Assembly (NCBI GenBank): GCA_964454005.1
Contig: CAYVQE010000009.1
Location: 1 to 64,000 of the forward strand
DNA: 64,000 bases
Source: CAYVQE01 sp964454005
GTDB taxonomy: Bacteria > Myxococcota > B64-G9
Direction of reading: 5' to 3'
Position numbers and translations under genes: made by a program. Shown here piece by piece: positions 1 to 7,351 of the stretch (position 1 is the first letter of the stretch; every line of letters starts with the position of its first letter). Below the pieces are notes generated by a model. It was given only the letters and a program-made list of their open reading frames with translations. It made no database searches and was not told where the DNA came from.

Positions 1-114
1 CTTTCCGTGTGTGACTTGTTTAGGGGGTGGTTTTCGGATCGATGTGGCGGTCAGCTACAAGTAGACCCAATCCATGACCAGATCAGACGGCCAGAGCGGC
101 GAGAATCGGCATGA

Positions 115-495
115 TTACTTCTTCTTGAGCAGATCGGCCAGCTTGGCGAAGGGCTTGTGGGTGGCCGGGTCCTCGTCGCGCTCGCCCGGGGTCAGCTCCA
201 GGTCCATGTCGGCCACCAGGTCGCGCTGGTGCTGGTTGTCGTGGCAGTAGATGCACAGCAGTTCCCAGTTGCTGCCGTCGGGCGGGTTGTTGTCGTGGTT
301 GTGATCCTTGTGGTGCACGGTCAGGTCGCGCAGGTTGCGGCCCGCGAACTCCCGGCCGCAGTGGGCGCACACATGGGGAAACAGCTGCAGCGCCCGCTCC
401 CGGTAACCGCGCTCCCGCTCGGCCTGGCGCTTCTTCTGCTCCGCGACCAGCTCGCGCAGCTTGGCCTGCTTTGTTTCGTCCTTGCTTGCAGCCAT
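115..495 (-). CDS. yajD: YajD-family HNH nuclease
   Basis: Small HNH-endonuclease-fold protein of the YajD family, whose cellular role is not established. The zinc-binding HNH core is plain: CAHCG near residue 40, then the histidine pair in VHHKDHNHDN, then LLCIYCHDNQH, so two CxxC pairs flank the HH and the asparagine. The N-terminus (residues 1-35) is a basic helical stretch and the C-terminus ends in a lysine cluster. The length of about 126 aa is near that of E. coli YajD (115 aa). Two tandem ATGs are available; the second (position 495) is preferred because a GGGGAGG Shine-Dalgarno lies only one base before the first. Divergent from the lipoprotein at 845. Confidence 0.85.
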   Translation of the reverse strand: MAASKDETKQAKLRELVAEQKKRQAERERGYRERALQLFPHVCAHCGREFAGRNLRDLTVHHKDHNHDNNPPDGSNWELLCIYCHDNQHQRDLVADMDLELTPGERDEDPATHKPFAKLADLLKKK

Positions 496-844
496 CATGC
501 CTCCCCATGAAATCCGCCCGAACGGCCCCAGTCTAGTCGAACTTTAACTCCCGTGACAGCCCCAATGGCCTCGGCTCCTGTGCTCAGGCTACGTCGCCCG
601 AGCGATCCGCGCTGTAGAGGTTTCTGATTGAGCTGAGCGCCCGGCCAACAGTCACCCAACAGGTACCTCCCCCGCGCAGGGGGGAGGTGTAGTGTGCTGA
701 TGTGGCCAGGGAAATCGACGTTGCATTTCAAGGCGTTGGTCAGGGGTATTTTCGTTGGTGCCAGGGGGAAAATTGAACAAGTAGCGTTGCCGTGCGGTCC
801 AAGGGGAGACTTCGTTTTGCGACTCTCCGGGCCCGAGCCCGGAA
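496..844. other. Intergenic region with a GC-rich hairpin
   Basis: About 350 bases between two divergent genes, with no convincing coding sequence. The one clear structure is a perfect 9-bp inverted repeat, ACCTCCCCC (665-673) against GGGGGAGGT (680-688), with a 6-base loop. No T-tract follows on either strand, so it is more likely a regulatory or repeat hairpin than a terminator. No consensus sigma-70 promoter stands out. Confidence 0.5.
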
Positions 845-1240
845 GTGAGGTGGATGATGAATGGAACGCTGAGGCGCTTGTCGTTGATCGCCGTCGCGGG
901 CTTCGCGTCGTTGGCCGCTGCCGCGTGCGCCTCGAATCAGCACGGAGCCAGGCCCGTGGACGACGCCCGCCAGAGCGATGCGTCCGCCGATGCGCAGGCC
1001 CCCGATCCCGAGACCGGCCTCAGGCCCGGAGAGTGCTGGACGCACGAGGACTGCATGCGCTCGGGCGACGGGGTCAACACCATGTGTAGCCTGAGCCACG
1101 TGGGCCGCGAGCCGCCCCGCCGGCCGGACCAATGCACCAGCGACGCCGACTGCAGCGGCCCGCGCCAGCGCTGCATCTACGTCATCAACCACCGCCGGTG
1201 CACCGCCCCGGGACGCTGTGAACCCTGCTGCAAGCCCTGA
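845..1240 (+). CDS. Small Cys-rich lipoprotein, unknown function
   Basis: A 131-aa protein of unknown function. Residues 1-27 form a signal peptide ending in a lipobox-like AAAC, which predicts lipidation and export. The mature part begins with an Asp/Ala-rich linker and continues with cysteine-rich segments (ECWTHEDCM, CTSDADCSGPRQRC, CEPCCKP). These resemble the short disulfide-rich repeats abundant in myxobacterial-type surface proteins. Start GTG at 845 is used; an in-frame ATG at 854 is equally possible. Related Cys-rich lipoproteins occur at 11081, 26787, 27399 and 55453. Confidence 0.7.
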   Translation: MRWMMNGTLRRLSLIAVAGFASLAAAACASNQHGARPVDDARQSDASADAQAPDPETGLRPGECWTHEDCMRSGDGVNTMCSLSHVGREPPRRPDQCTSDADCSGPRQRCIYVINHRRCTAPGRCEPCCKP

Positions 1241-1347
1241 GCGGCGGCCGGGCACTGAGCTTGCGCGCCGCCGCCGCCGGTGCCAAGCTAGTCCCTGACG
1301 GCCGGGTTGCCACGGGGCCGGTCGAACCACGGCACGGGAGGCCGAAC

Positions 1348-1836
1348 ATGGACCTGCACAAGATCTACGAGTACGCCCTGGCGCGCGAGCGCGAGGGGCG
1401 CGATTTCTTCCGCCGCCACGCCGAGCGCATGCCGCACGCGGCGGCGGCGGGTGCCTTTCGGGCCCTGGCCGCCGAGGAGGAGCAGCACATCGCCTACATC
1501 CAGGGCCTGCTGCGCGCGCTCGACGGCGAGGCGCCGGCGGCCGAGCCGCCGGCGGCGCTGGACGGCGAGGGGCTGTTCGCCGAGCGGGCCGGCCGCGAGC
1601 TGCTGGAGCAGACGGTGGTCGAGTCGATGATCCCGGACGTGGCCGTGCTGCGCACCGCCTATCTGATCGAGCGCGACTTCGTCGAGTTCTACCAGCGCAT
1701 GGCAGAACGCACCGAGGGCGAGGCCAGCGCCGCCCTGCAGCGGCTGGCCGACTGGGAGCGCTCCCACGCCGAGCTGTTCGAGCAGCTGCACGATGAGGTC
1801 TTCGAGCAGTACGCCGGCATGCCCTGGGGCGGCTGA
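1348..1836 (+). CDS. Ferritin-like / rubrerythrin-type di-iron protein
   Basis: Four-helix ferritin-superfamily protein of 162 aa, probably binding a di-iron centre and acting in peroxide or oxygen defence in the cytoplasm. Candidate ligands appear in order: EREGRDFF (helix 1), EEEQHIAYI (ExxH, helix 2), IERDFVEFY (helix 3) and DWERSHAELF (ExxH, helix 4). There is no C-terminal rubredoxin domain, so it is not a full-length rubrerythrin. The start ATG at 1348 was chosen over upstream in-frame codons because GGGAGG precedes it by about six bases and homology begins there. A second paralogue lies at 6310-6753. Convergent with the nitroreductase at 1887. Confidence 0.82.
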   Translation: MDLHKIYEYALAREREGRDFFRRHAERMPHAAAAGAFRALAAEEEQHIAYIQGLLRALDGEAPAAEPPAALDGEGLFAERAGRELLEQTVVESMIPDVAVLRTAYLIERDFVEFYQRMAERTEGEASAALQRLADWERSHAELFEQLHDEVFEQYAGMPWGG

Positions 1837-1886
1837 TTTCGACCTGCCGCCTTCTCAGGACGGAAAATGGCGCCACCGCTTGGCCG

Positions 1887-2777
1887 TCATCGTATGCGCA
1901 GTGGCGGTGGCCAGCGGCCGGCCGGCCGCTGGTAGTCCACGTCGGGAACACCCACGGTGATGGCCGCACGCACCTTCTCGCCGGCCGGCAGCCCCAGCCG
2001 CCGGCGGATGCGCGGATCGCGCCGCAAGGCCTCGACCGCGAAGCCCACCAGGCAGGTGCCCAGCCCCAGGCTCTCGGCCGCCAGCAGGATCTGAGCCGCG
2101 GCCAGCAGGGCGTCCTCGGTCGGGCAGGTGGCGCCCGGCCGGCTGGCGATCAGGATCACCGCCGGCGCACCGTGGAACAGCCGGTCGTCGCCGCGCGCAT
2201 CCCAGCCTTGCAGGGCCTCGGCCACGGCCTGGTGGTACTCGCGCCAGTAGCTGCCCAGCGGATCGCCGGGCGCCAGCCGCGAGGCCAGCCGCACCGCCCG
2301 GCTGCCGGCCAGCCGCTCGAGCAGGCGGAAGAAGTCAGCCACCGCCTCGCCGAGCCGCAGCACCGCCGCCCGATCGGGTAGCAGGCTGAAGGACCAGGCC
2401 TGGCTGTTGGTGCCGCTGGGCGCGGTGGCGCCGATGCGCACCAGGTCTTCGAGCAGGCGCCGCTCCACCGCCTCATCGCGGTAGCAGCGGCAGGATCGGC
2501 GCATGGCCATCAGCGCGGCCAGATCGGCCGCGGCCACCCGCTCGGCCCGGCCGCCGCTCAGCTCCGGGCTGCGGTAGGCGGGCGCCTCCAGCCCCGGCAC
2601 ATCGATGGCGGCCTCGGGGCAGACCGCGGCGCAGTGGCCGCACTGCAGCGAGGCGTCGAGGATCACGCGGGCGGTGCCCTCGACCAGGCCCAGGCTGCGC
2701 TCCGGGCAGACTTGCATGCAGCTGCCGCAGCCGATGCAGCGCTCGTGGTCGATGCGGGTGATGTTGGGCAAGCTCAT
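1887..2777 (-). CDS. Nitroreductase with N-terminal 2[4Fe-4S] ferredoxin domain
   Basis: Flavin-dependent nitroreductase-family oxidoreductase, 296 aa, fused to a bacterial ferredoxin domain. Residues 10-60 hold two cysteine clusters (CIGCGSCMQVCPE and CGHCAAVCPE) typical of two [4Fe-4S] centres. The FMN-binding fold follows from RRSCRCYRDEAV through IGATAPSGTNSQAW to the C-terminal GVPDVDYQRP segment. Electron flow from the clusters to FMN is the expected chemistry; the substrate cannot be read from sequence. The start codon overlaps the stop of the upstream kinase by 4 bases (ATGA), so the two are probably translationally coupled. Confidence 0.88.
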   Translation of the reverse strand: MSLPNITRIDHERCIGCGSCMQVCPERSLGLVEGTARVILDASLQCGHCAAVCPEAAIDVPGLEAPAYRSPELSGGRAERVAAADLAALMAMRRSCRCYRDEAVERRLLEDLVRIGATAPSGTNSQAWSFSLLPDRAAVLRLGEAVADFFRLLERLAGSRAVRLASRLAPGDPLGSYWREYHQAVAEALQGWDARGDDRLFHGAPAVILIASRPGATCPTEDALLAAAQILLAAESLGLGTCLVGFAVEALRRDPRIRRRLGLPAGEKVRAAITVGVPDVDYQRPAGRWPPPLRIR

Positions 2778-4207
2778 CGGTCGTCTCCGTTCGGCGATTC
2801 CCCGTCGTCCTGCTCCGCCTCGGCCGTTGGCAGCGGCCGGCGAGGCGGCCCGCGGTCGGCGGCGGCCGCGGTGCGTTCGTCCGGTTCGGCCTCGGCGGCG
2901 TCGGCCCGCGCCGGCCGGGGCGCGGGCGCGGTCAGCGCCGTCTCGTCGTTCCAGTCGGCGGCGGCTGGCTCCGGCTGCCCGGCGGCCGCAGCGGCGCGGC
3001 CGGCGTCGACCGCGTCTGGATCGATCGCCGCCGCCGGCAGCCCGTAGGGCGGCGGGCGCACCAGGCTGGGCACGGTGGCGGCCGCGGTGTCGCAGCGCGG
3101 CGCGGGCCGGTCGGGGTGATCGGGCCGATCGGGCTGCGCGGCCCGCGGGTCGAGCACCAGGGTGCTGACGTCATCGAAGTCGACCGCGCGCATGCGGTCG
3201 ACGCTCTGCGGTCGCGGCTGGGCGCGCTCGATGCGGCGGGCCTCGGCCGCCAGCTCGGCCTGGGCCACCCGGATGCGATCGCCGAAGGCGTCGGCCAGAA
3301 AGCGGGCCAGGTCCGAGGGGAACAGCTTGATGCCGGAGTCGAACACCCACCCCTCCAGCGCGTCGCGGAACGCCGCTGCGGTCGGGTAGCGCTGCTCGCG
3401 GTCGCGGTGCATGGCCCGCAGCACGATGGCCTCGAGCGGCTCGGCGATGGCCGGGTTGATGGCGCGCGGTGGGGCGAACTCGGCCTGGCGCGCCTGCAGC
3501 AGCTGCGTCTGCTCGGTCTTGGCCTCGTAGGCGTCGCGCAGGGTGAGCATCTTGTACAGGCACACCCCGAGGCTGAACAGATCGCTGCGCTGATCCAGAT
3601 CGCGGCCGCGGGCCTGCTCGGGCGACATGTATTTGAACTTGCCCTTGATCACGCCGGTGCGGGTGCGCTGGCGCGACCAGGTCACCTTGGCGATGCCGAA
3701 GTCGGCCAGCTTCACCGCACCGTCGAACGAGACCAGGATGTTCGACGGCGAGATGTCGCGGTGGATGACGTGCTGCGGCCGGCCCTGCTGATCCCGGTTG
3801 CGGTGGGCGTGGTCGAGGCCGTACAGGGCCTCGACCACGATGAAGCAGGCCATCGCCACCGGCACCGGTTGGCCGAGCTGCTTCAGACCGCTGATGATCT
3901 GTGATGCGTTCAGGCCTTGCACGTACTCCATGACGTGGAAGAGCCGGTTGTCGATGCAGCCGAAGTCGTGCAGTTCGATGATGTTGGCGTGGTGCAGCCC
4001 GGCGGCCAGCTTGGCCTCGTCGATGAACATGTCGACGAACTTGGCCTCGCGGCTCAGCGCCGGCAGCATGCGCTTGATGGCCACCGGTTTGGTGAAGCCC
4101 TGCTCGCCGAAGGCCACCGCGCGGTGGATCTCGGCCATGCCGCCCTTGGCGATGCGCTTGAGCAGCAGGTAGCGGCCGAAGGTTTGAGGTGTATGCGCTT
4201 GCGGCAT
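2774..4207 (-). CDS. Serine/threonine protein kinase (PknB/Hanks type)
   Basis: Cytoplasmic Hanks-type kinase of 477 aa. The glycine loop (AKGGMAEIH), the catalytic lysine in VAIKRML, HRDISPSNIL (catalytic loop), DFGIAK (metal-binding) and the SPEQARG segment (APE position) are all present, so an active enzyme is expected. After about residue 310 the tail is Ala/Pro/Arg-rich and low complexity. I see no transmembrane helix or PASTA repeats. The start at 4207 is supported by GGGAG four bases upstream; an earlier in-frame ATG at 4261 lacks this. Overlaps the nitroreductase start by 4 bases. Divergent from the antiporter at 4358. Confidence 0.9.
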   Translation of the reverse strand: MPQAHTPQTFGRYLLLKRIAKGGMAEIHRAVAFGEQGFTKPVAIKRMLPALSREAKFVDMFIDEAKLAAGLHHANIIELHDFGCIDNRLFHVMEYVQGLNASQIISGLKQLGQPVPVAMACFIVVEALYGLDHAHRNRDQQGRPQHVIHRDISPSNILVSFDGAVKLADFGIAKVTWSRQRTRTGVIKGKFKYMSPEQARGRDLDQRSDLFSLGVCLYKMLTLRDAYEAKTEQTQLLQARQAEFAPPRAINPAIAEPLEAIVLRAMHRDREQRYPTAAAFRDALEGWVFDSGIKLFPSDLARFLADAFGDRIRVAQAELAAEARRIERAQPRPQSVDRMRAVDFDDVSTLVLDPRAAQPDRPDHPDRPAPRCDTAAATVPSLVRPPPYGLPAAAIDPDAVDAGRAAAAAGQPEPAAADWNDETALTAPAPRPARADAAEAEPDERTAAAADRGPPRRPLPTAEAEQDDGESPNGDDR

Positions 4208-4357
4208 CCCGCTCCCGTCCGAACGGCCGCCATTGTCCGCCGCGCCGGCCGGGGGTGTCAAATCGCTTCATTCGCGCGCTCAGCGGTCCGGTGCGTGCTC
4301 GGAGGCGCCCCGGCAATACTTGCCATTCGAGCCCCCAGGCGCTATCACTTCCGAACC

Positions 4358-6157
4358 ATGCGATCGAAGACGGCACTCCTGGTCGGCATGCCCTTTCTGT
4401 TCGGGCCGTCCGCCGCACGCGCGGGAGGCGGGGCCGTTGGGGAGGGGCTCAGCCTGGTCTCGGCCATCGGCGTCGCCATCGTCGCCGGTTGCGTGCTGAT
4501 GACCCTGTTCAGCAAGCTCCGCCTGCCGGCGCTGCTCGCCTACATCGTCTCGGGGATTCTGCTGGGGACATTCGCCGGGGAGTTGCTCCGCCCCTCCATG
4601 CAAGACATGGAGCACATCTCCCATCTGGGCCTGGTCTTCCTGCTGTTCATCATCGGTCTGGAGATGGACCTCCGGGGCATCCTGCGGCTTGGTCCGCGAG
4701 CCGCCATGGCGGTGCTGCTGCAGGCGCCCATCGCCATCGGTACCGTGCTCGGGATCCAATTCGCCGCCGAGGCCATGGGAATCGCCATCCCCGGCCTGGG
4801 CACCGACCGCGGCAGCTACATCTACTTCGCCACCGCCTGCGCCCTGGGCAGCACGGCGGTGGTGGTGAAGCTGCTCGGCGAGAAGCTCGATCTCGGATCC
4901 AAGGCCGGCAAGGTCACCGTGCTCACCCTTATCGCCGAGGACATCTGGGCGGTGCTGGCGCTGTCCTATGTCTCCACCCAGAGCGGAGTGGGCGGCAGCA
5001 GCATGGTGGTGATTATCCTGGGCGGTGCCGCTGCGGCCGCCGCGCTGGTGCTGTTCGCCCGTTTCGCGTTGTCCCGGGTCATGGCGTGGTTCGCCAGGTC
5101 CCCCGACTTGATGGCCTTCGTGGCCCTGGGCTGGTGTTTTCTGTGCGCCGAGGTCATGGCCCTGGTGGGGCTCTCGGCCGAGATGGGCGCCCTCATCGCC
5201 GGCATCACCATCGGCGCCCTGCCCCACCACGTGGAGGTGTTGGCCAAGGTCTCGCCTCTGCGGGACTTCTTCATGGCGCTGTTCTTCGTCTCCCTGGGCA
5301 TGTCCCTGCCGTCCCCCACCCTGTCCGTCATGGGTCAGGCCGCCATGCTGGCCCTGTTCGCCATCCTGGCGCGGCTGCTGCTCTACACGCCCACCCTGTT
5401 GGCGGCCCGCCTCGGGCCGGTGGTGTCCCTTACGGTGCCCATCAACCTGGCCCAGATCAGTGAGTTCACCCTGCTGCTGGTCCCCATCGGCGTCGCTTCC
5501 GGCGCGCTCACCACCCAGCAGCAGAGCGTCATCTCCTATGGGCTCATGATCTCCGTGGTGATCACGGGCTTCGTGATCCAGTACAACTACCGCATCGCCC
5601 TGGCCATCCAGCGTCTGTTCCGCAGGAAGAAGCCTGCCACCACCGACGCAGCAGGCCCCGGCGGCCGACCCGAGGAGGCGACGGGCCACGGGCGTGGCGC
5701 CGACGTGCTGGCGCTCGGCTACTTTCTCAACGCCGAGGCTCTCGCCGCCGAACTCAAGCGGACCCAGCCCGACCTGCTCGGGCGGATCCTGGTCATCGAC
5801 TACAACCTCGACAACCACGACAGGATTCGCGAGCACAGCTTCGAGGTCAGCTACGGCGACATCTCCAACCTCGAGACGCTGCGCCACCACGGCATCCAAG
5901 ACGCCAAGGTGGTGCTGTCCACCATCAGCGACACCTTCCTGCGCGGCATCACCAACGAGGATCTGGCCGCCGAGATCCGCCGCATCAATCCCGAGTGCAA
6001 GTTCATCGCTACGGCCGATGATGCCCAGACCGCCGCCCGCTACGACGAGGCCGGGATCTGGCGCACCATCTCGCCCCCCATGAAGGCGGCGCCGGCCTAT
6101 GCCGAGGCCCTGCGGGAAGCCCTGGGACTGCCCGACGACCGGAACGGGGACCACTAG
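4358..6157 (+). CDS. CPA2-family cation:proton antiporter with RCK (TrkA-N) domain
   Basis: Inner-membrane monovalent cation/proton antiporter of the KefB/CPA2 type, 599 aa. An N-terminal signal-like helix is followed by about a dozen hydrophobic segments. Family signatures include LGSTAVVVKLL (near residue 165), SAEMGALIAGITIGALP and FFMALFFVSLGMSLPS. After a hydrophilic linker near residue 430, a Rossmann-type RCK/TrkA-N domain starts at VLALGYFLNAEA and includes VSYGDISNLETL and STISDTF; it probably senses nucleotide or ligand. The expected role is K+ or Na+ efflux coupled to H+ and pH or osmotic control. Start ATG at 4358 opens the signal-like segment; upstream open frame is non-homologous. 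Confidence 0.88.
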   Translation: MRSKTALLVGMPFLFGPSAARAGGGAVGEGLSLVSAIGVAIVAGCVLMTLFSKLRLPALLAYIVSGILLGTFAGELLRPSMQDMEHISHLGLVFLLFIIGLEMDLRGILRLGPRAAMAVLLQAPIAIGTVLGIQFAAEAMGIAIPGLGTDRGSYIYFATACALGSTAVVVKLLGEKLDLGSKAGKVTVLTLIAEDIWAVLALSYVSTQSGVGGSSMVVIILGGAAAAAALVLFARFALSRVMAWFARSPDLMAFVALGWCFLCAEVMALVGLSAEMGALIAGITIGALPHHVEVLAKVSPLRDFFMALFFVSLGMSLPSPTLSVMGQAAMLALFAILARLLLYTPTLLAARLGPVVSLTVPINLAQISEFTLLLVPIGVASGALTTQQQSVISYGLMISVVITGFVIQYNYRIALAIQRLFRRKKPATTDAAGPGGRPEEATGHGRGADVLALGYFLNAEALAAELKRTQPDLLGRILVIDYNLDNHDRIREHSFEVSYGDISNLETLRHHGIQDAKVVLSTISDTFLRGITNEDLAAEIRRINPECKFIATADDAQTAARYDEAGIWRTISPPMKAAPAYAEALREALGLPDDRNGDH

Positions 6158-6165
6158 GCCCAAGT

Positions 6166-6188
6166 TCCCCCGCCCGAAGGGCGAGGGA
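6166..6188 (+). terminator. Possible terminator hairpin after the antiporter
   Basis: Ten-bp imperfect stem (one mismatch) around a GAA loop, starting eight bases after the antiporter stop codon. It is followed by ATAACAATAT rather than a real T-tract, so intrinsic termination is only a possibility. Confidence 0.4.
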
Positions 6189-6262
6189 TAACAATATCAA
6201 TGAGCTAGAGAGCCCATAGGGCGATGTTCCCGTGTATGCGCACTAGGAAAAACAGTGGGTTA

Positions 6263-6282
6263 GAAGTTCCCAAGGGAACCTC
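6263..6282. repeat. Palindromic intergenic element (GAAGTTCCC/GGGAACnTC)
   Basis: Nine-bp near-perfect inverted repeat, GAAGTTCCC then AA then GGGAACCTC, between the convergent antiporter and ferritin-like genes. The same core occurs as a longer perfect palindrome at 11514-11539, also between convergent genes. It may serve as a bidirectional terminator or be a dispersed REP-like element. Confidence 0.5.
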
Positions 6283-6309
6283 AGACTAGGTCAACGATAG
6301 CGAAAGCGC

Positions 6310-6753
6310 TCAGCGGATTTCGTCCAGCTCAAGCTCGAAGCTCAGCTTGTGCTTGGCCTCTTCTTCCGCCAGGGCCAGCAGCAGTTCGCGCACTTCCGGA
6401 TCCTGTGCGGCCTCGGCCAGATGGGCGTAGAGGCGGAATGCGGCCTGTTCCTTGGCCATGACCAGCTTCAGCGCTTGCGGGTAGGACATGTCCGGCTCGG
6501 CGGTTTGTTCCACCGCATAGCTGTCCTGATCCATGTCGGAGATGCGCTCGTGGTAGAAGTCGGCGCTTTTTTTTAGCTCGATGTTCTGGAGCTTGCGCTT
6601 GTGCTCCAGCTCTTCCTGGGCGAAGGACGCGAAGACCTCCTGCATGCGTTCGTCGCTGGCCGTGGCCGCCATGGCCTGGTAGAAGTCGGCGGCTTCCTGC
6701 TCTTCCCGGATGGCGTATTCCAATACTGCGGCGGCGTCTTTGAATTTGCTCAC
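6310..6753 (-). CDS. Ferritin-like / rubrerythrin-type di-iron protein
   Basis: Ferritin-superfamily protein of 147 aa with the full set of rubrerythrin-type di-iron ligands: AIREEQEAADFY, AQEELEHKRKL (ExxH), VMAKEQAAFRLY and LAEEEAKHKLSFE (ExxH). No rubredoxin domain follows, so the electron donor must be separate. A role in peroxide reduction or iron handling is the family expectation. A GTG start at 6753 gives the usual opening MSKFKDAAA and sits five bases after GAGAGG; the in-frame GTG two codons earlier is poorly spaced. It is a distant paralogue of the gene at 1348. Confidence 0.85.
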   Translation of the reverse strand: MSKFKDAAAVLEYAIREEQEAADFYQAMAATASDERMQEVFASFAQEELEHKRKLQNIELKKSADFYHERISDMDQDSYAVEQTAEPDMSYPQALKLVMAKEQAAFRLYAHLAEAAQDPEVRELLLALAEEEAKHKLSFELELDEIR

Positions 6754-6907
6754 GTGCACCTCTCACGTCCATGGGGGTCGAACGCCTCCCCTGGACAGCG
6801 AGAATCCCTCATCTGTCCCGCAGCCGCAAGTGGAACCGCAAGTGGAACATCGAGTCGGGATCGCCCATCGCCTTATTGAGTTGGGCGGAAGATTCTGGCT
6901 TCTGCGA

Positions 6908-7221
6908 TCAGCGCTCCGGCGCGTGCTCGAAGGCGCCCTGGTCGGGACCCTGGCCGAAGTAGGCCAGGCCGACGCCCTGGCCGGCGTCCCAGCTCAGGGG
7001 GCGGGCCAGGGTGATCCGGTGGCCGGCGTAGTCGACGGCGACGATGCGGGCTTCATCCGCGGTGCCCGAGGCCTCCGGGCTGATGGTCCCGCTGTAGGTG
7101 CCGGCCCGCTCACGCTGCCCGAGCAGCAGGGCAGTCAGCAACAAAGCGCCAGGCCGGCCAGCGCCCGCTGCAGGAGCCGCCACGACGGCCGTCCCCCCGT
7201 GTTCGCGCCCCCGTGCGCCAT
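6908..7221 (-). pseudogene. Membrane-anchored protein with beta-helix-type tail, broken by a one-base frameshift
   Basis: Two reading frames together encode one short protein. From ATG 7221, with GGAGG seven bases upstream, the first frame reads MAHGGANTGG into a hydrophobic helix (LLQRALAGLAL) and hits TGA. The next frame continues that helix (LLTALLLGQRERAG) and ends in a domain with RIVAVDYAGHRITLARPLSW and GPDQGAFEH. That ending resembles the C-terminal turns of right-handed beta-helix surface proteins. One extra T in the TTT near 7142-7145 would restore a protein of about 104 aa. It is either a recent mutation or an assembly error; no slippery site or stimulatory structure suggests programmed frameshifting. 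Confidence 0.6.
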
Positions 7222-7351
7222 GCTCGAACCTCCGTTGCCGATCAGGGCAGCAAGAGCCGGGGATCCAGGTGCAACGCCAGGGCCACCGGCGCGTAGCAGC
7301 GCGAGTGGCTGCGGCTTGTGCGGTGCCCGGGGGGCGGCGTAAGGTGGTGTT

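Noticed and set aside
4280..6163. 627-aa open frame antisense to the antiporter
   Set aside because: Rich in Gly/Gln/His and without domain logic; a typical shadow of GC-rich codon bias opposite a clear antiporter.
7130..7160. Programmed ribosomal frameshift in the beta-helix-tail gene
   Set aside because: Only a run of three T, no heptanucleotide slippery site and no nearby pseudoknot or internal Shine-Dalgarno that would support it.
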